From contig NZ_JAEQNC010000019.1 in NCBI RefSeq assembly GCF_016722925.1, positions 1 through 64,000 on the forward strand: 64,000 nt of DNA, written 5' to 3'. The stretch's first letter is position 1, and every line of letters begins with the position of its first letter. Under the pieces are notes generated by a model. It worked only from the letters and a program-made list of their open reading frames with translations, had not been told where the DNA came from and did not search any database. Made by a program: the position numbers and the translations under genes. Source of the DNA: Phytoamicus setariae. Lineage in GTDB: Bacteria > Pseudomonadota > Alphaproteobacteria > Rhizobiales > Rhizobiaceae. This document shows, one piece after another, positions 17,613 through 27,000 of this stretch.

Positions 17613-19145
17613 TCAGGTAATCGCGCCGACCTGCCACGGCACGAACTCGTTGTCGCCGTAGTCATAGACCTCGCTGACCGTCTTCTTGCCCGAGGCCACC
17701 GCGATGATGTCTTCGAAGATGCGCTTGCCAGCCGCCTCGATCGTATCGTCGCCAGTGACGATGCCACCGCAATTGATGTCCATGTCCTCGTCCATGTGTT
17801 CGTACATGTCGGTGTTGGTAGCGATCTTGATGCAGGGCGCCGGCTTGAAACCCGAAACCGAGCCGCGGCCGGTGGTGAAGCAGATGACGTTGCAGCCGCC
17901 GGCTACCTGGCCGGTCACCGCCGCCGGGTCGTAGCCGGGCGTGTCCATGAACACGAAGCCCTTCTCGGTGACCATCTCGGCATACTCGTAGACGGCTTTC
18001 AGCGGCATGGTGCCGCCCTTGGCGACAGCGCCGAGCGACTTTTCGAGAATGGTCGTCAGGCCGCCCTGCTTGTTGCCATAGGAGGGATTGTTGTTGAGTT
18101 CGTCGCCATTGCGGGCGGTATAATCGCGCCACCAGTCGATGCGCGACATCAGTTTTTCCGCCACGGCCGGCGTCACCGCGCGCCGCGTCAGCAGATGCTC
18201 GGCGCCGTAGATTTCAGGCGTCTCGGCCAACACCGATGTGCCGCCATGGCGAACCAGAAGATCTGACGCCACGCCCAGCGCCGGATTGGCCGAGATGCCG
18301 GAATAGCCATCGGATCCGCCGCATTCCAGCGCCAGCTTGAGCGCCGACAGCGGCTGCTCGGTGCGCTCGACGGAGTTAACGATCGGCAGCATCTCGCGAA
18401 TGATCTCCTGCGCCTTCTCGATGGTTTTTCGAGTACCGCCGGTCTGCTGGATGGTCATGGTGCGCAGTAGCGCGCCTTCCGCGAGCTTGTAGTGTTCGAG
18501 GATCGGCGCGATCTGGTTGGTCTCGCAGCCGAGCCCGATCATAAGGATGCCGCCGAAATTCGGATGGCGGGCGTAGCCCTGGATGGTGCGGGTGAGGATG
18601 CGATAGCCTTCGGACTTGTTGTTGATCGCACAGCCGCCGCCATGGGTCAGCGCCACGACACCGTCGACATTGCCGAAGCCTTCAAGCCCACCCGAACGGT
18701 TGAAATGCTCGGCGATGTAGCGCGAGACCGTGGCCGAACAGTTCACTGAGGAAATGATGCCGATATAGTTGCGGGTGCCGACCCCGCCCGGACCGCGGTC
18801 ATAGCCCATGAATGTGCGGCGTTCTGCTTCCGGCAGCAGTTCTTCATCCTTGTTGCCGGTGGCGAACTGATGCTCATGTTCGGAATCGATCATCTGCAGA
18901 TTGTGCAGGTGGATATGTTGGCCGGGTGCTATATCGGCCGTGGCGACACCGATCACCTGGCCGAACTTGTGCACCTCCTGCCCCGCCTTGATGGCCTTGA
19001 GCGCCACCTTGTGGCCGCGACCGATATGGTCGGTCGCAATCAGGTCGCCGATACCCGTGCCGGTGTTCTTCTGGATCGAACGGCGCGCCACGCCGACATC
19101 GTCGACCGGATTGAGGACAATGACGGGCGGATTGGAATCGGACAT
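17613..19145 (-). CDS. UxaA-family sugar-acid dehydratase (altronate/galactarate type)
   Basis: Iron-dependent dehydratase of 510 residues, the full-length two-domain form. An N-terminal SAF domain (about 8-90: TGIGDLIATDHIGRGHKVALKAI and the GQHIHLHNLQ segment) is joined to the UxaA catalytic region, which begins with the family block GVGTRNYIGIISSVNCSATV. Conserved Cys blocks (HGGGCAIN, LGCETNQI, ECGGSDGYSG) are present. Closest roles are altronate dehydratase (UxaA) or galactarate/L-galactonate-type dehydratases; the substrate is not fixed by sequence alone. The start at MSDSNPPVI was preferred to a longer Cys-rich extension. It is convergent with the small Cys-rich gene and probably belongs to the sugar cluster functionally. 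Confidence 0.82.
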   Translation of the reverse strand: MSDSNPPVIVLNPVDDVGVARRSIQKNTGTGIGDLIATDHIGRGHKVALKAIKAGQEVHKFGQVIGVATADIAPGQHIHLHNLQMIDSEHEHQFATGNKDEELLPEAERRTFMGYDRGPGGVGTRNYIGIISSVNCSATVSRYIAEHFNRSGGLEGFGNVDGVVALTHGGGCAINNKSEGYRILTRTIQGYARHPNFGGILMIGLGCETNQIAPILEHYKLAEGALLRTMTIQQTGGTRKTIEKAQEIIREMLPIVNSVERTEQPLSALKLALECGGSDGYSGISANPALGVASDLLVRHGGTSVLAETPEIYGAEHLLTRRAVTPAVAEKLMSRIDWWRDYTARNGDELNNNPSYGNKQGGLTTILEKSLGAVAKGGTMPLKAVYEYAEMVTEKGFVFMDTPGYDPAAVTGQVAGGCNVICFTTGRGSVSGFKPAPCIKIATNTDMYEHMDEDMDINCGGIVTGDDTIEAAGKRIFEDIIAVASGKKTVSEVYDYGDNEFVPWQVGAIT

Positions 19146-19244
19146 TGGCGCATCCTTAGAATGACTATTGCATGCACAGGACAAATTACAATTTTGGGCC
19201 TGAGGTCAAGCGCTAATTTAAACGCGTTGCCGCAACAGCTCAAA

Positions 19245-20162
19245 TTACTCCGGAAACGCCGGAAGCACCAAATCGGTTTTCTTGAGCGCCCGCTCGCGGA
19301 AGAAGATATAGAGACCGGATCCGACGATCAGCGCCGCTCCGATCAGCATAGCGACAGACGGCATGTCGTTGAACACCATCCAGCCGAAGACGATCGCCCA
19401 GAACAGCAGCGTATACTGAAGCGGCGCGACGGTGGCTGCATCGGCCAGCTTCAGCGCGCGGTTGACCAGCATATGCGCCGACATGGCGACCACGCCCAGC
19501 AGGCCGAGCAGCAGAACCTCCGTGGTACCCGGCATCACCCAGCCGAATGGCAATGTACAAAGTCCGGCAAGGCCCGCACCGACGATTTGCCAGAAGACCA
19601 GGACCGTATCCGGCGTGTTGCGCAGGGTGCGACCGGACATCAGCATGAATGCCATGGCCATGCTGCCGATGATCGATATGGCGGCAGGAAAGCTCAACAT
19701 CGCGCTCGATGGTTCAAGCGCCACGATCACGCCGAGAAAACCCACCGCAATCGCGGTCCAGCGCCGCCATCCGACCTTCTCGCCGAGCAGCAGCGGCGCA
19801 AGCGCTGCAACATAGACGGGCGCAGCAAGCCAATAGGTCATCACGTCGGCCAGCGGCAGATAGACGACCGCCGCATAGAAGGCGAAAACTTCGAATGTCG
19901 AGAACACCACCCGCGACGCCTGCATCATCGGCTTTTCGACGGCAAAGATCTTGCGAAATCCCGTCCACCACAAGAACGGCGACAGCACGATCAGCGCCGC
20001 GACGCTGCGCATGAAAATAACCTGCCCGACCGGGTAGGTTGCGACGAGCCATTTGCCAAGCACGTCGTTGAGCGCAAACATCAGCATGCCCACGAGCATG
20101 ATGATCACGCCCCGGCTTGCGGTCGAAGCGGGCGATGCGGGGCTGATAGTGGAGGTATTCAT
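19245..20162 (-). CDS. EamA/DMT-family transporter
   Basis: Inner-membrane carrier of about 305 residues with ten predicted helices in two EamA repeats (starting ASRGVIIMLVGMLMFALNDVLGK and SAAISIIGSMAMAFML-like). Members export or import small metabolites such as amino acids or purines; the substrate is unknown here. The start was placed at MNTSTISPA because the upstream extension is not hydrophobic and lacks family character; no strong ribosome site helps the choice. Confidence 0.87.
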   Translation of the reverse strand: MNTSTISPASPASTASRGVIIMLVGMLMFALNDVLGKWLVATYPVGQVIFMRSVAALIVLSPFLWWTGFRKIFAVEKPMMQASRVVFSTFEVFAFYAAVVYLPLADVMTYWLAAPVYVAALAPLLLGEKVGWRRWTAIAVGFLGVIVALEPSSAMLSFPAAISIIGSMAMAFMLMSGRTLRNTPDTVLVFWQIVGAGLAGLCTLPFGWVMPGTTEVLLLGLLGVVAMSAHMLVNRALKLADAATVAPLQYTLLFWAIVFGWMVFNDMPSVAMLIGAALIVGSGLYIFFRERALKKTDLVLPAFPE

Positions 20163-20524
20163 GAAGACAGGCTTTACTAGCTGAGCGTCGCCACAAGGCA
20201 CGCTGGAGAGGAGGCGAAGAACTGAACGTAGCTCGGGCTTACAGCATTTCCAATGAACTGATGCAAAATTTCCAAGCGACTGTAAGCTTTCGATTGCCGC
20301 AAAATCAAGCCGTTCCGCGCCGATATCGCCAGGCTTTCAGCTTGCCCGTCGGCGGTGGCTCGTTGCGCACAAAGACCTGTCGGGATAAACAACCGAACCG
20401 TCCGCAGCCCCCTGCCGGCGATAATTCTGTTACAACATGCATATTCCGAGGGATTTCGGGCTTTTCCCGACGGTCGATTTGCGCCATACCTCAGGCGAAA
20501 AAGAACCTGTACCAAGGCTAGGCA
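20163..20524. other. Intergenic region between divergent EamA and adenosine kinase genes
   Basis: No gene is supportable. The only structure noticed is an 8-base inverted repeat, GCTTACAG (20237-20244) and CTGTAAGC (20280-20287), separated by 35 bases. It should hold the two divergent promoters, but I could not pick convincing -35/-10 pairs. Confidence 0.35.
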
Positions 20525-21520
20525 ATGAAAGAGTTTGACGTCCTCACGATCGGCAACGCGATCGTCGATATCATCGCGCGCTGTGAAGAAGATTTTCTCG
20601 TCGACAACAACATTGCCAAAGGCGCCATGAATCTGATCGACGCCGAGCGCGCCGAGCTTCTCTACTCGCGCATGGGACCGGCCATCGAAGCCTCCGGCGG
20701 CAGCGCTGGCAACACCGCCGCAGGCGTGGCAAGCTTCGGCGGAATCGGCGCCTATTTCGGCAAGGTGTCTTCGGACCAGCTCGGCTCGATCTTCAGCCAC
20801 GACATGACGGCGCAGGGTGTGCATTTCGCCACCAAGCCACTCACAGGCTTTCCACCGACGGCCCGCTCGATGATCTTCGTCACGCCGGACGGCGAGCGAT
20901 CGATGAACACTTATCTGGGGGCTTGCGTCGAACTGGGGATCGAGGACGTCGAGCCTGCCGTCGTCGCCGCGTCCAAGGTCACCTATTTCGAAGGCTATCT
21001 CTGGGATCCGCCGCGCGCCAAGGAAGCAATCCGCGAATGCGCCCGCATTTCCCATGAGAACGGCCGCAAGATGTCGATGACGCTGTCGGACAGCTTCTGC
21101 GTCGACCGCTACCGCGAGGAGTTCCTTGAGCTGATGCGAAGCAAGACCGTCGACATCGTGTTTGCCAACAAACAGGAGGCAATGGCGCTTTATCAGACCT
21201 CCGATTTCAACACGGCGCTCGATCTGATCGCGGAAGACTGCCGGCTGGCAGTGGTGACGATGAGCGAGGAAGGCTCGATCATCCTGTCGGAAGGCCGGCG
21301 CATTCCGGTCAAGCCGCTGCAGGTCGACCGGGTGGTGGATACCACGGGTGCCGGCGATCTCTATGCGGCAGGCTTCCTGTTCGGCTACACGCACGGCTTC
21401 GAACTGGCCGATTGCGGCCGGCTCGGCAGCCTTGCCGCCGGACTGGTGATCCAGCAGATCGGGCCGCGGGTTCAGGAATCACTGAAGCAGGCAGCCATCG
21501 AGGCCGGCTTTATCGTGTAA
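20525..21520 (+). CDS. PfkB-family kinase, adenosine kinase
   Basis: Purine-salvage kinase, 331 residues. PfkB signature 1 appears as GGSAGNTAAGVASFGG and signature 2 as DTTGAGDLYAAGF, whose final Asp278 is the catalytic base. The N-terminus (KEFDVLTIGNAIVDIIA) and FANKQEA block match the alphaproteobacterial adenosine kinase subgroup rather than ribokinase or fructokinase. It ends with an 11-base overlap of the convergent SH3 gene. Confidence 0.88.
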   Translation: MKEFDVLTIGNAIVDIIARCEEDFLVDNNIAKGAMNLIDAERAELLYSRMGPAIEASGGSAGNTAAGVASFGGIGAYFGKVSSDQLGSIFSHDMTAQGVHFATKPLTGFPPTARSMIFVTPDGERSMNTYLGACVELGIEDVEPAVVAASKVTYFEGYLWDPPRAKEAIRECARISHENGRKMSMTLSDSFCVDRYREEFLELMRSKTVDIVFANKQEAMALYQTSDFNTALDLIAEDCRLAVVTMSEEGSIILSEGRRIPVKPLQVDRVVDTTGAGDLYAAGFLFGYTHGFELADCGRLGSLAAGLVIQQIGPRVQESLKQAAIEAGFIV

Positions 21521-22055
21521 AGGCCTCGCCCGGATAGGCGCCCCAGATCTCGCCTTGGTTCAGCCATCCCTCGGTGCCATCCGCCTCGGCGTGGCACCAG
21601 TTGCCATTGCACTCATCGATCTTGACGACGACGCCGGGCTGCAGGCGCGCCACAACCGCGCCGCTCTCGCGCGAATCGGCATGCATGTTGACGAAAAGCT
21701 GATCGCCCTTGCCCTTCATCCAGGGCGCGGCGATCGCGCTGCGCTCGCCCGACAACAGCGAGTGGAAGACCCAGCCTTCGGCGCCATCGGCATCGCGGAC
21801 GCGCCGCCAGTTGTCATATTCCTGGACGATCTCGACCGGCAGGCCAGACTTGAGGAACCGCCAGGACACTGCATAGTCCTTACCGGGGCCGACCCGCAGA
21901 TTGACCTTCTTGGATTTCAACGACACGAAGCGCGGCAGCGGCAAGCCGGTTGCGCCCTTGGTCGCCTGAGCCGCTGCCGGTGCGACGGCACCGGAAATAA
22001 TCAGGCCAAAAATGGCGATGCTGGCTGCAAGAAGAGAATGCTTACGCGACGTCAT
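21510..22055 (-). CDS. Exported bacterial SH3-domain protein
   Basis: A 181-residue envelope protein. A signal peptide (about residues 1-29, ending APAAAQ) is followed by two SH3-like modules: SKKVNLRVGPGKDYAVSWRF and VNMHADSRESGAVVARLQPG, with GWVFHSLLSG and GWLNQGEIWG ending the respective modules. The family (SH3_4/DUF1058) is common next to hydroxyacid dehydrogenase genes in rhizobia and probably binds the cell wall. Function is unproven. The gene diverges from gyaR. Confidence 0.8.
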   Translation of the reverse strand: MTSRKHSLLAASIAIFGLIISGAVAPAAAQATKGATGLPLPRFVSLKSKKVNLRVGPGKDYAVSWRFLKSGLPVEIVQEYDNWRRVRDADGAEGWVFHSLLSGERSAIAAPWMKGKGDQLFVNMHADSRESGAVVARLQPGVVVKIDECNGNWCHAEADGTEGWLNQGEIWGAYPGEAFTR

Positions 22056-22211
22056 GAGATACCCCTGTCAGACGCCACACCCGAGCTCCCTATCGGAGGA
22101 GGAAGGAAGCGATTGTCTTCGGGTGCGCGTCTGATTAAGAATGTGCTTACCGGAAGCCGAGTGTCGCGCAACTTGGTTAACGGACGGTCAACAACTTGCC
22201 GGAACATGCGG

Positions 22212-23216
22212 ATGACAACGAAGAAAAAACCACTGGTCTACATAACCCGCAAACTGCCGGATATCGTAGAAACCCGTATGCGCGAGCTGTTCGACGCTGA
22301 GTTGAACATTGATGACACCCCACGCAGCCGTGACGAGCTCATTGCGGCCGTCAAGCGTGCCGACGTGCTGGTTCCAACCGTCACGGACCGAATCGATGCC
22401 GGCCTGATCGAGGAAGCCGGGCCGCAGCTGAAGCTCATTGCGAGCTTTTCCAACGGCATCGACCATGTCGATGTCGAGGCGGCGGCAAAAAAAGGCATCA
22501 CCGTCACCAACACGCCGAATGTGCTGACCGAAGATACTGCGGACATGACCATGGCGCTTATTCTCGCCGTGCCCCGTCGGCTCGCGGAAGGGGCACGCGT
22601 GCTCACCGACAGCAAGGGCGACTGGGAAGGCTGGTCGCCGACCTGGATGCTCGGCCATCGCATATGGGGAAAACGATTGGGAATCATCGGCATGGGACGC
22701 ATCGGCACGGCCGTTGCGCGCCGCGCCAAGGCATTCGGACTTTCGATCCATTACCACAATCGTCACCGCGTCAACCCCCAGACCGAAGCACAGCTTGAAG
22801 CGACCTACTGGGACAGCCTCGACCAGATGCTGGCGCGCGTCGATATCGTCTCCATCAATTGCCCCTCGACGCCCGCCACATACCACCTGGTGTCGGCGCG
22901 CAGGCTGGCGCTGATGCAGCCCACCAGCTACCTCGTCAACACCGCCCGCGGCGGCGTTGTCGATGAAACGACCCTGATCAAGTGCATACGCGAGGGCAAG
23001 ATTGCCGGCGCCGGGCTGGACGTTTTCGAGAACGAACCACTGGTCAATCCCAAGCTTCTCAAACTCGCGCATGAAAACAAGGTCGTGCTGTTGCCCCATA
23101 TGAGCTCGGCGACCATCGAAAGCCGCATCGACATGGGCGAGAAGGTCATCATCAACATCAAGACCTACATCGACGGCCACCGCCCGCCCGACCGGGTGCT
23201 GCCGGGCCGGGACTGA
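22212..23216 (+). CDS. gyaR: D-isomer-specific 2-hydroxyacid dehydrogenase (glyoxylate reductase type)
   Basis: NAD(P)H-dependent reductase for glyoxylate or hydroxypyruvate, 334 residues. The N-terminal substrate domain (KKKPLVYITRKLPD) matches rhizobial GyaR. The Rossmann motif is GIIGMGRIGTAVARR. Catalytic Arg lies in NTARGGVVDE, Glu in DVFENEP and His in LPHMSSAT. The ATG at 22212 has a GGA eight bases upstream, better placed than for the alternative ATG at 22206. It is convergent with moeB. Confidence 0.88.
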   Translation: MTTKKKPLVYITRKLPDIVETRMRELFDAELNIDDTPRSRDELIAAVKRADVLVPTVTDRIDAGLIEEAGPQLKLIASFSNGIDHVDVEAAAKKGITVTNTPNVLTEDTADMTMALILAVPRRLAEGARVLTDSKGDWEGWSPTWMLGHRIWGKRLGIIGMGRIGTAVARRAKAFGLSIHYHNRHRVNPQTEAQLEATYWDSLDQMLARVDIVSINCPSTPATYHLVSARRLALMQPTSYLVNTARGGVVDETTLIKCIREGKIAGAGLDVFENEPLVNPKLLKLAHENKVVLLPHMSSATIESRIDMGEKVIINIKTYIDGHRPPDRVLPGRD

Positions 23217-23232
23217 TATCGGCAAACGAGAC

Positions 23233-23994
23233 TTAATTTTTGCGACGATACTTGATCACATCGAACCGGGCCGCAAGCGCGTCATACATCATCAACCGGC
23301 CCAAAAGCGGTTCGCCGGCGCCGGTGATGAGTTTGATCGCCTCCATTGCCATCAACGTACCGATGACGCCGGTCAGCGCGCCGACCACGCCGGTTTCGGC
23401 ACAGACCGGCAACATGCCGTCGGGCGGCACTTCCGGAAACAGATCGCGGTAGCGCGGCCAGAACTTGCCGTCGGCTCCTGCCTCATAAGGCTTCAGCACC
23501 GTCAGCGAGCCATCGAAGCGGCCGACCGCGCCGGTGACCAACGGAATCCTTGCCGCCTCGGCAGCATCGGCGGCGGCATAACGCGTGGCGAAATTGTCCG
23601 AGCCATCTATCAGCAAATCATAGCCGGACAGTAGCCCGGGCGCACTTTCGGGCGTGAAGCGGGTGTCATGACCATTGACCGTCACGTGCGGGTTTAGCGC
23701 CGCAACCCGGGCGGCGGCACTTTCAATCTTCTTCAGCCCGACTGTGTCTGTGGCATGGATCATCTGCCGCTGCAGATTGGAAACCGAAACGACGTCGTCA
23801 TCGATCAGACCGAGCGTGCCCACCCCAGCTCCGGCGAGATACTCGATGACCGGCGATCCGAGCCCGCCCGCGCCGATCACAAGTATACGCGCCGCCTTCA
23901 GCCGCTGCTGGCCGGGTCCGCCGATTTCCGGCAACAGGATGTGGCGCATGTAGCGCGAAATTTCCGGCTGGGAGAGGGTTACGTCATCGGTCAT
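23233..23994 (-). CDS. moeB: MoeB/HesA-type molybdopterin-synthase adenylyltransferase
   Basis: Activates the C-terminus of MoaD (or ThiS) by adenylation during molybdopterin synthesis. The 253-residue ThiF-fold protein has the nucleotide motif GAGGLGSPV, the Arg of SNLQRQ, DGSDNFATRY, and a candidate catalytic Cys in LPVCAETGVVG. It lacks the two CxxC zinc pairs of E. coli MoeB, as many rhizobial members do. The start MTDDVTLS was preferred over a Cys-rich extension. It lies 50 bases downstream of, and on the same strand as, a molybdenum hydroxylase gene, which may be functional or only a neighbour effect. Confidence 0.87.
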   Translation of the reverse strand: MTDDVTLSQPEISRYMRHILLPEIGGPGQQRLKAARILVIGAGGLGSPVIEYLAGAGVGTLGLIDDDVVSVSNLQRQMIHATDTVGLKKIESAAARVAALNPHVTVNGHDTRFTPESAPGLLSGYDLLIDGSDNFATRYAAADAAEAARIPLVTGAVGRFDGSLTVLKPYEAGADGKFWPRYRDLFPEVPPDGMLPVCAETGVVGALTGVIGTLMAMEAIKLITGAGEPLLGRLMMYDALAARFDVIKYRRKN

Positions 23995-24044
23995 ATCAAG
24001 GATGTAGCAACACCGGGCACAGGATTGAAGGGGGGGGAAGGTTT

Positions 24045-27000
24045 TCAGTGCGAGGAAGGCGTGGCCCGAATTGCCGCCGCCGCATCCTGCAACCCACCCC
24101 ATGTCTCTTTGCCCGGGGCAAAGCGGGCACGCATATAGCTCGCGAGATCGGCAAGCTGACGGTCGCTGAAACTTTGCGCGAATGCCGGCATCGCCATGAT
24201 CTCCCGCTCTTCAGCCATTGCCTTTGCAGCTAATTGCGCCGGCGCATCCATGCCGGTCAGGATGACTTGCAACAAATTGTCCGGCCGGTCGCTGTGAAGA
24301 TTGCTGTTGAGCGCCAGATTTGGAAGCAACGTGCCCTCGCCATGGCAAGAAGAGCAAGCGCCTTCGAACAGTCGGGCTCCCTCTGGCGAGATTTTTGCTG
24401 CATTCGGGATTGCAGCATTGGCGGCGTCCAGCGCAGCGTTTTTCTGTTGCTCCACCGCCTTTTCACTCCCCTTGCCATTCGACAGGTAGATCGCCATCGC
24501 CCTGACATCCTCGTCGGGAAGCGCGGCCATCGATTGCACCACGGCGGCCATCGGCCCACCCGCGCTGCCATGATCAGCCGAATGACCATGACGCAGATAG
24601 TCGTAGAGCGCGGCCTCGGTCCAACTGACGGGCGCCTTGCCTTGTCCCAGGATCGCGGGCGCCTCCCAGCCCTCGGCAAATCCACCGGCAAGATGCGCCT
24701 TGCCGGTGAGTTCCGCACCCAGAGCATTGCGTTCGGTGTGACAGGCCGAACAATGGCCGAGGCTTTCGACAAGATAGGCACCCCGATTCCAGGCCGTGCT
24801 TCTGGTCGCGTCCACCGGCACCGGCGTGGTGCGCAGGAACATGGTGTTCCATCCGGCCATCAATGCTCTGTTGTTGAACGGAAACGAAAGCGCCGTCTCT
24901 TGCGGCCGGTTGTCCGCCGATGTGCCGTTCATCAGGAAGGCATAGAGCGCCTGAAGATCCGCGTCCTCGGCATGGGTAAACGACGTGTAGGGGTGCACCG
25001 GATAGAGGTGTTGGCCATCGCGCGAGATACCCTGCCGCATGGCCCGCTCGAAGGCCGGATAGGACCAGGCACCGATGCCATTTTGCGGGTCCGGACTGAT
25101 ATTGCTGGCATAGACCGTGCCGAATGGCGTCTCGAAACCACGCCCACCGGCAAAGGCCGTGCCATCACTGCCGACATGGCAGAGATTGCAGGCACCAGCC
25201 GCAGCCGCCAACCGCCCCCGCTCGATGGTGGCGGCGCTGAAGACGGCCGGGTCAGGCCGGGGAATGGGTGGATAGGCACCCCGCCATGGCGAAAGAACCG
25301 CCAGCCCGCCGGCGGCAATACCCGCAACACCAGCGACGCCAACGCCGAGCTGCCACCAGCGCCGCGATTTGCGCGCACGGGTCGGCGGCGGCAGAGCGCG
25401 CTGATAGCTGCGTCCCTCTAGTGCGGCGAGAACCCTGTCCGGCGTCAGCGGCAACTCGCGAAAGCGGATGCCGGTCGCATCGTAGACCGCATTGGCGATG
25501 GCAGCGGCACTGGGTATGGAGGCAGATTCGCCCACACCGCGCGGCTCCTCGTCCGGGCGCGGCAGCATCAGCACATCGATCTCCGGCACGTCCTCGAAGC
25601 TGAGAATGGGATAGCCACCCCATTCGGCGCTTTCCACCGCAGTGTCGGAGAAATCGATTTTTTCCTTCAGCACCCGGCTGATCGACTGGATGACGTTACC
25701 ATGGATCTGGTGGCGCACCCCATCAGGATTGATCATCAACCCGGCGTCCTGCCCGACTGTGATGCGCGTCACGGCGATCTCGCCCGTCTTCCGGTTGACC
25801 GCGACATCGGCGACCCAGGCGGACCAAGCGGCAGGTGTCCCCGGGAATTTTCCGTGCACATAGAGCGCATAGGCAAAACCGCGTCCGTAGAGCAGATCGC
25901 CCTCGCGGCCAGCCGTGCCCCATTTCGTACGCGGCGTCCACTTTGCCTTCTCGGCAACGGCACGAACCAGATCGATGGCCCTGGCATCGGTGAGATAGCG
26001 CAGGCGATACTCGACCGGGTCGACGCCTGCCGCGAAGGCCAGTTCGTCGATGAAGCTCTCATGCGCAAACGAGTTCGGCATGGCCGAAACGCCGCGAAAC
26101 CACGAGGCGCGAGCGAGCGGTGGCATGTCGTGGACAGTGACGCGCATATTGCCGAAGGCATAGGGCGGGATCGCGGTGCGGTCGCCCATCTCGACCGTCA
26201 GTGGTGGGCCGTCCACTTTGCCTGTAAGGATCAGCGCCAGCGTCGGTGCGAGATTGGAGGGATATCGGGTCTCGAAATCGTATCCGGCTGGACCGCCTTC
26301 GAGATCGAGCCCGCCGCGCACATCTATGACCTGTGCGGCACCTTTCGGCTCCCAGCCATGTTCCTGCTCGCGGGTCAATTGCACACGCACCGGCTTGCCG
26401 ACGGCACGCGAAAGAAGAGCCGCGTCTGCGGTCACATCGTCGGCGCAGTTGCGGCCATAGCAGCCCGCCGCTTCCAGCCGTTCGACTTCGATCCGCTCCT
26501 CGGGCATATCGAGCAGGAGCGCGAGATCCCTGCGCATCGGGTAGGGATTCTGAGTGCCGGACCAGACGACGAGGCGCTCGGAACTCCAGTCAGCCACCGC
26601 ACAGGAGGGACCGATGGAGCCGTGCATCTGATAGGGCCAGACGTAGGTCCGCTTCATCTCGGGCGAAGCGCCCTCCAATGCGGCCTCGACGTCGCCCTGA
26701 TCTGCGAGCACACGCGGTGTCGACGGGTTGCCGCGTAGCGCCTCTTCCGGTCGGTTGAGATCGGGGCGCGCGGGCTGATCACGCCACAAGACCTTGAGGC
26801 GTTTAGATGCTTCGATGGCCTGTTCTTCGCGAAGGGCGATGACCCCGACGAAATCTCCCTCCACCACCACACCGACCAGCCCCGGCAGATCGGCAACCGA
26901 GCTTTCATCTACCGAGATCAGGCTCCGGCCGACCATTTCACCATGATCGTAGCCGACATAGGGCGGGCGTACGACACGCCCATGCAGCATGCCCTCGATG

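Noticed and set aside
18870-20180. A 436-codon plus-strand frame opposite the dehydratase start and the EamA gene
   Set aside because: Highly charged, repetitive His/Arg/Asp composition, no family resemblance, crosses the promoter region of the dehydratase gene.
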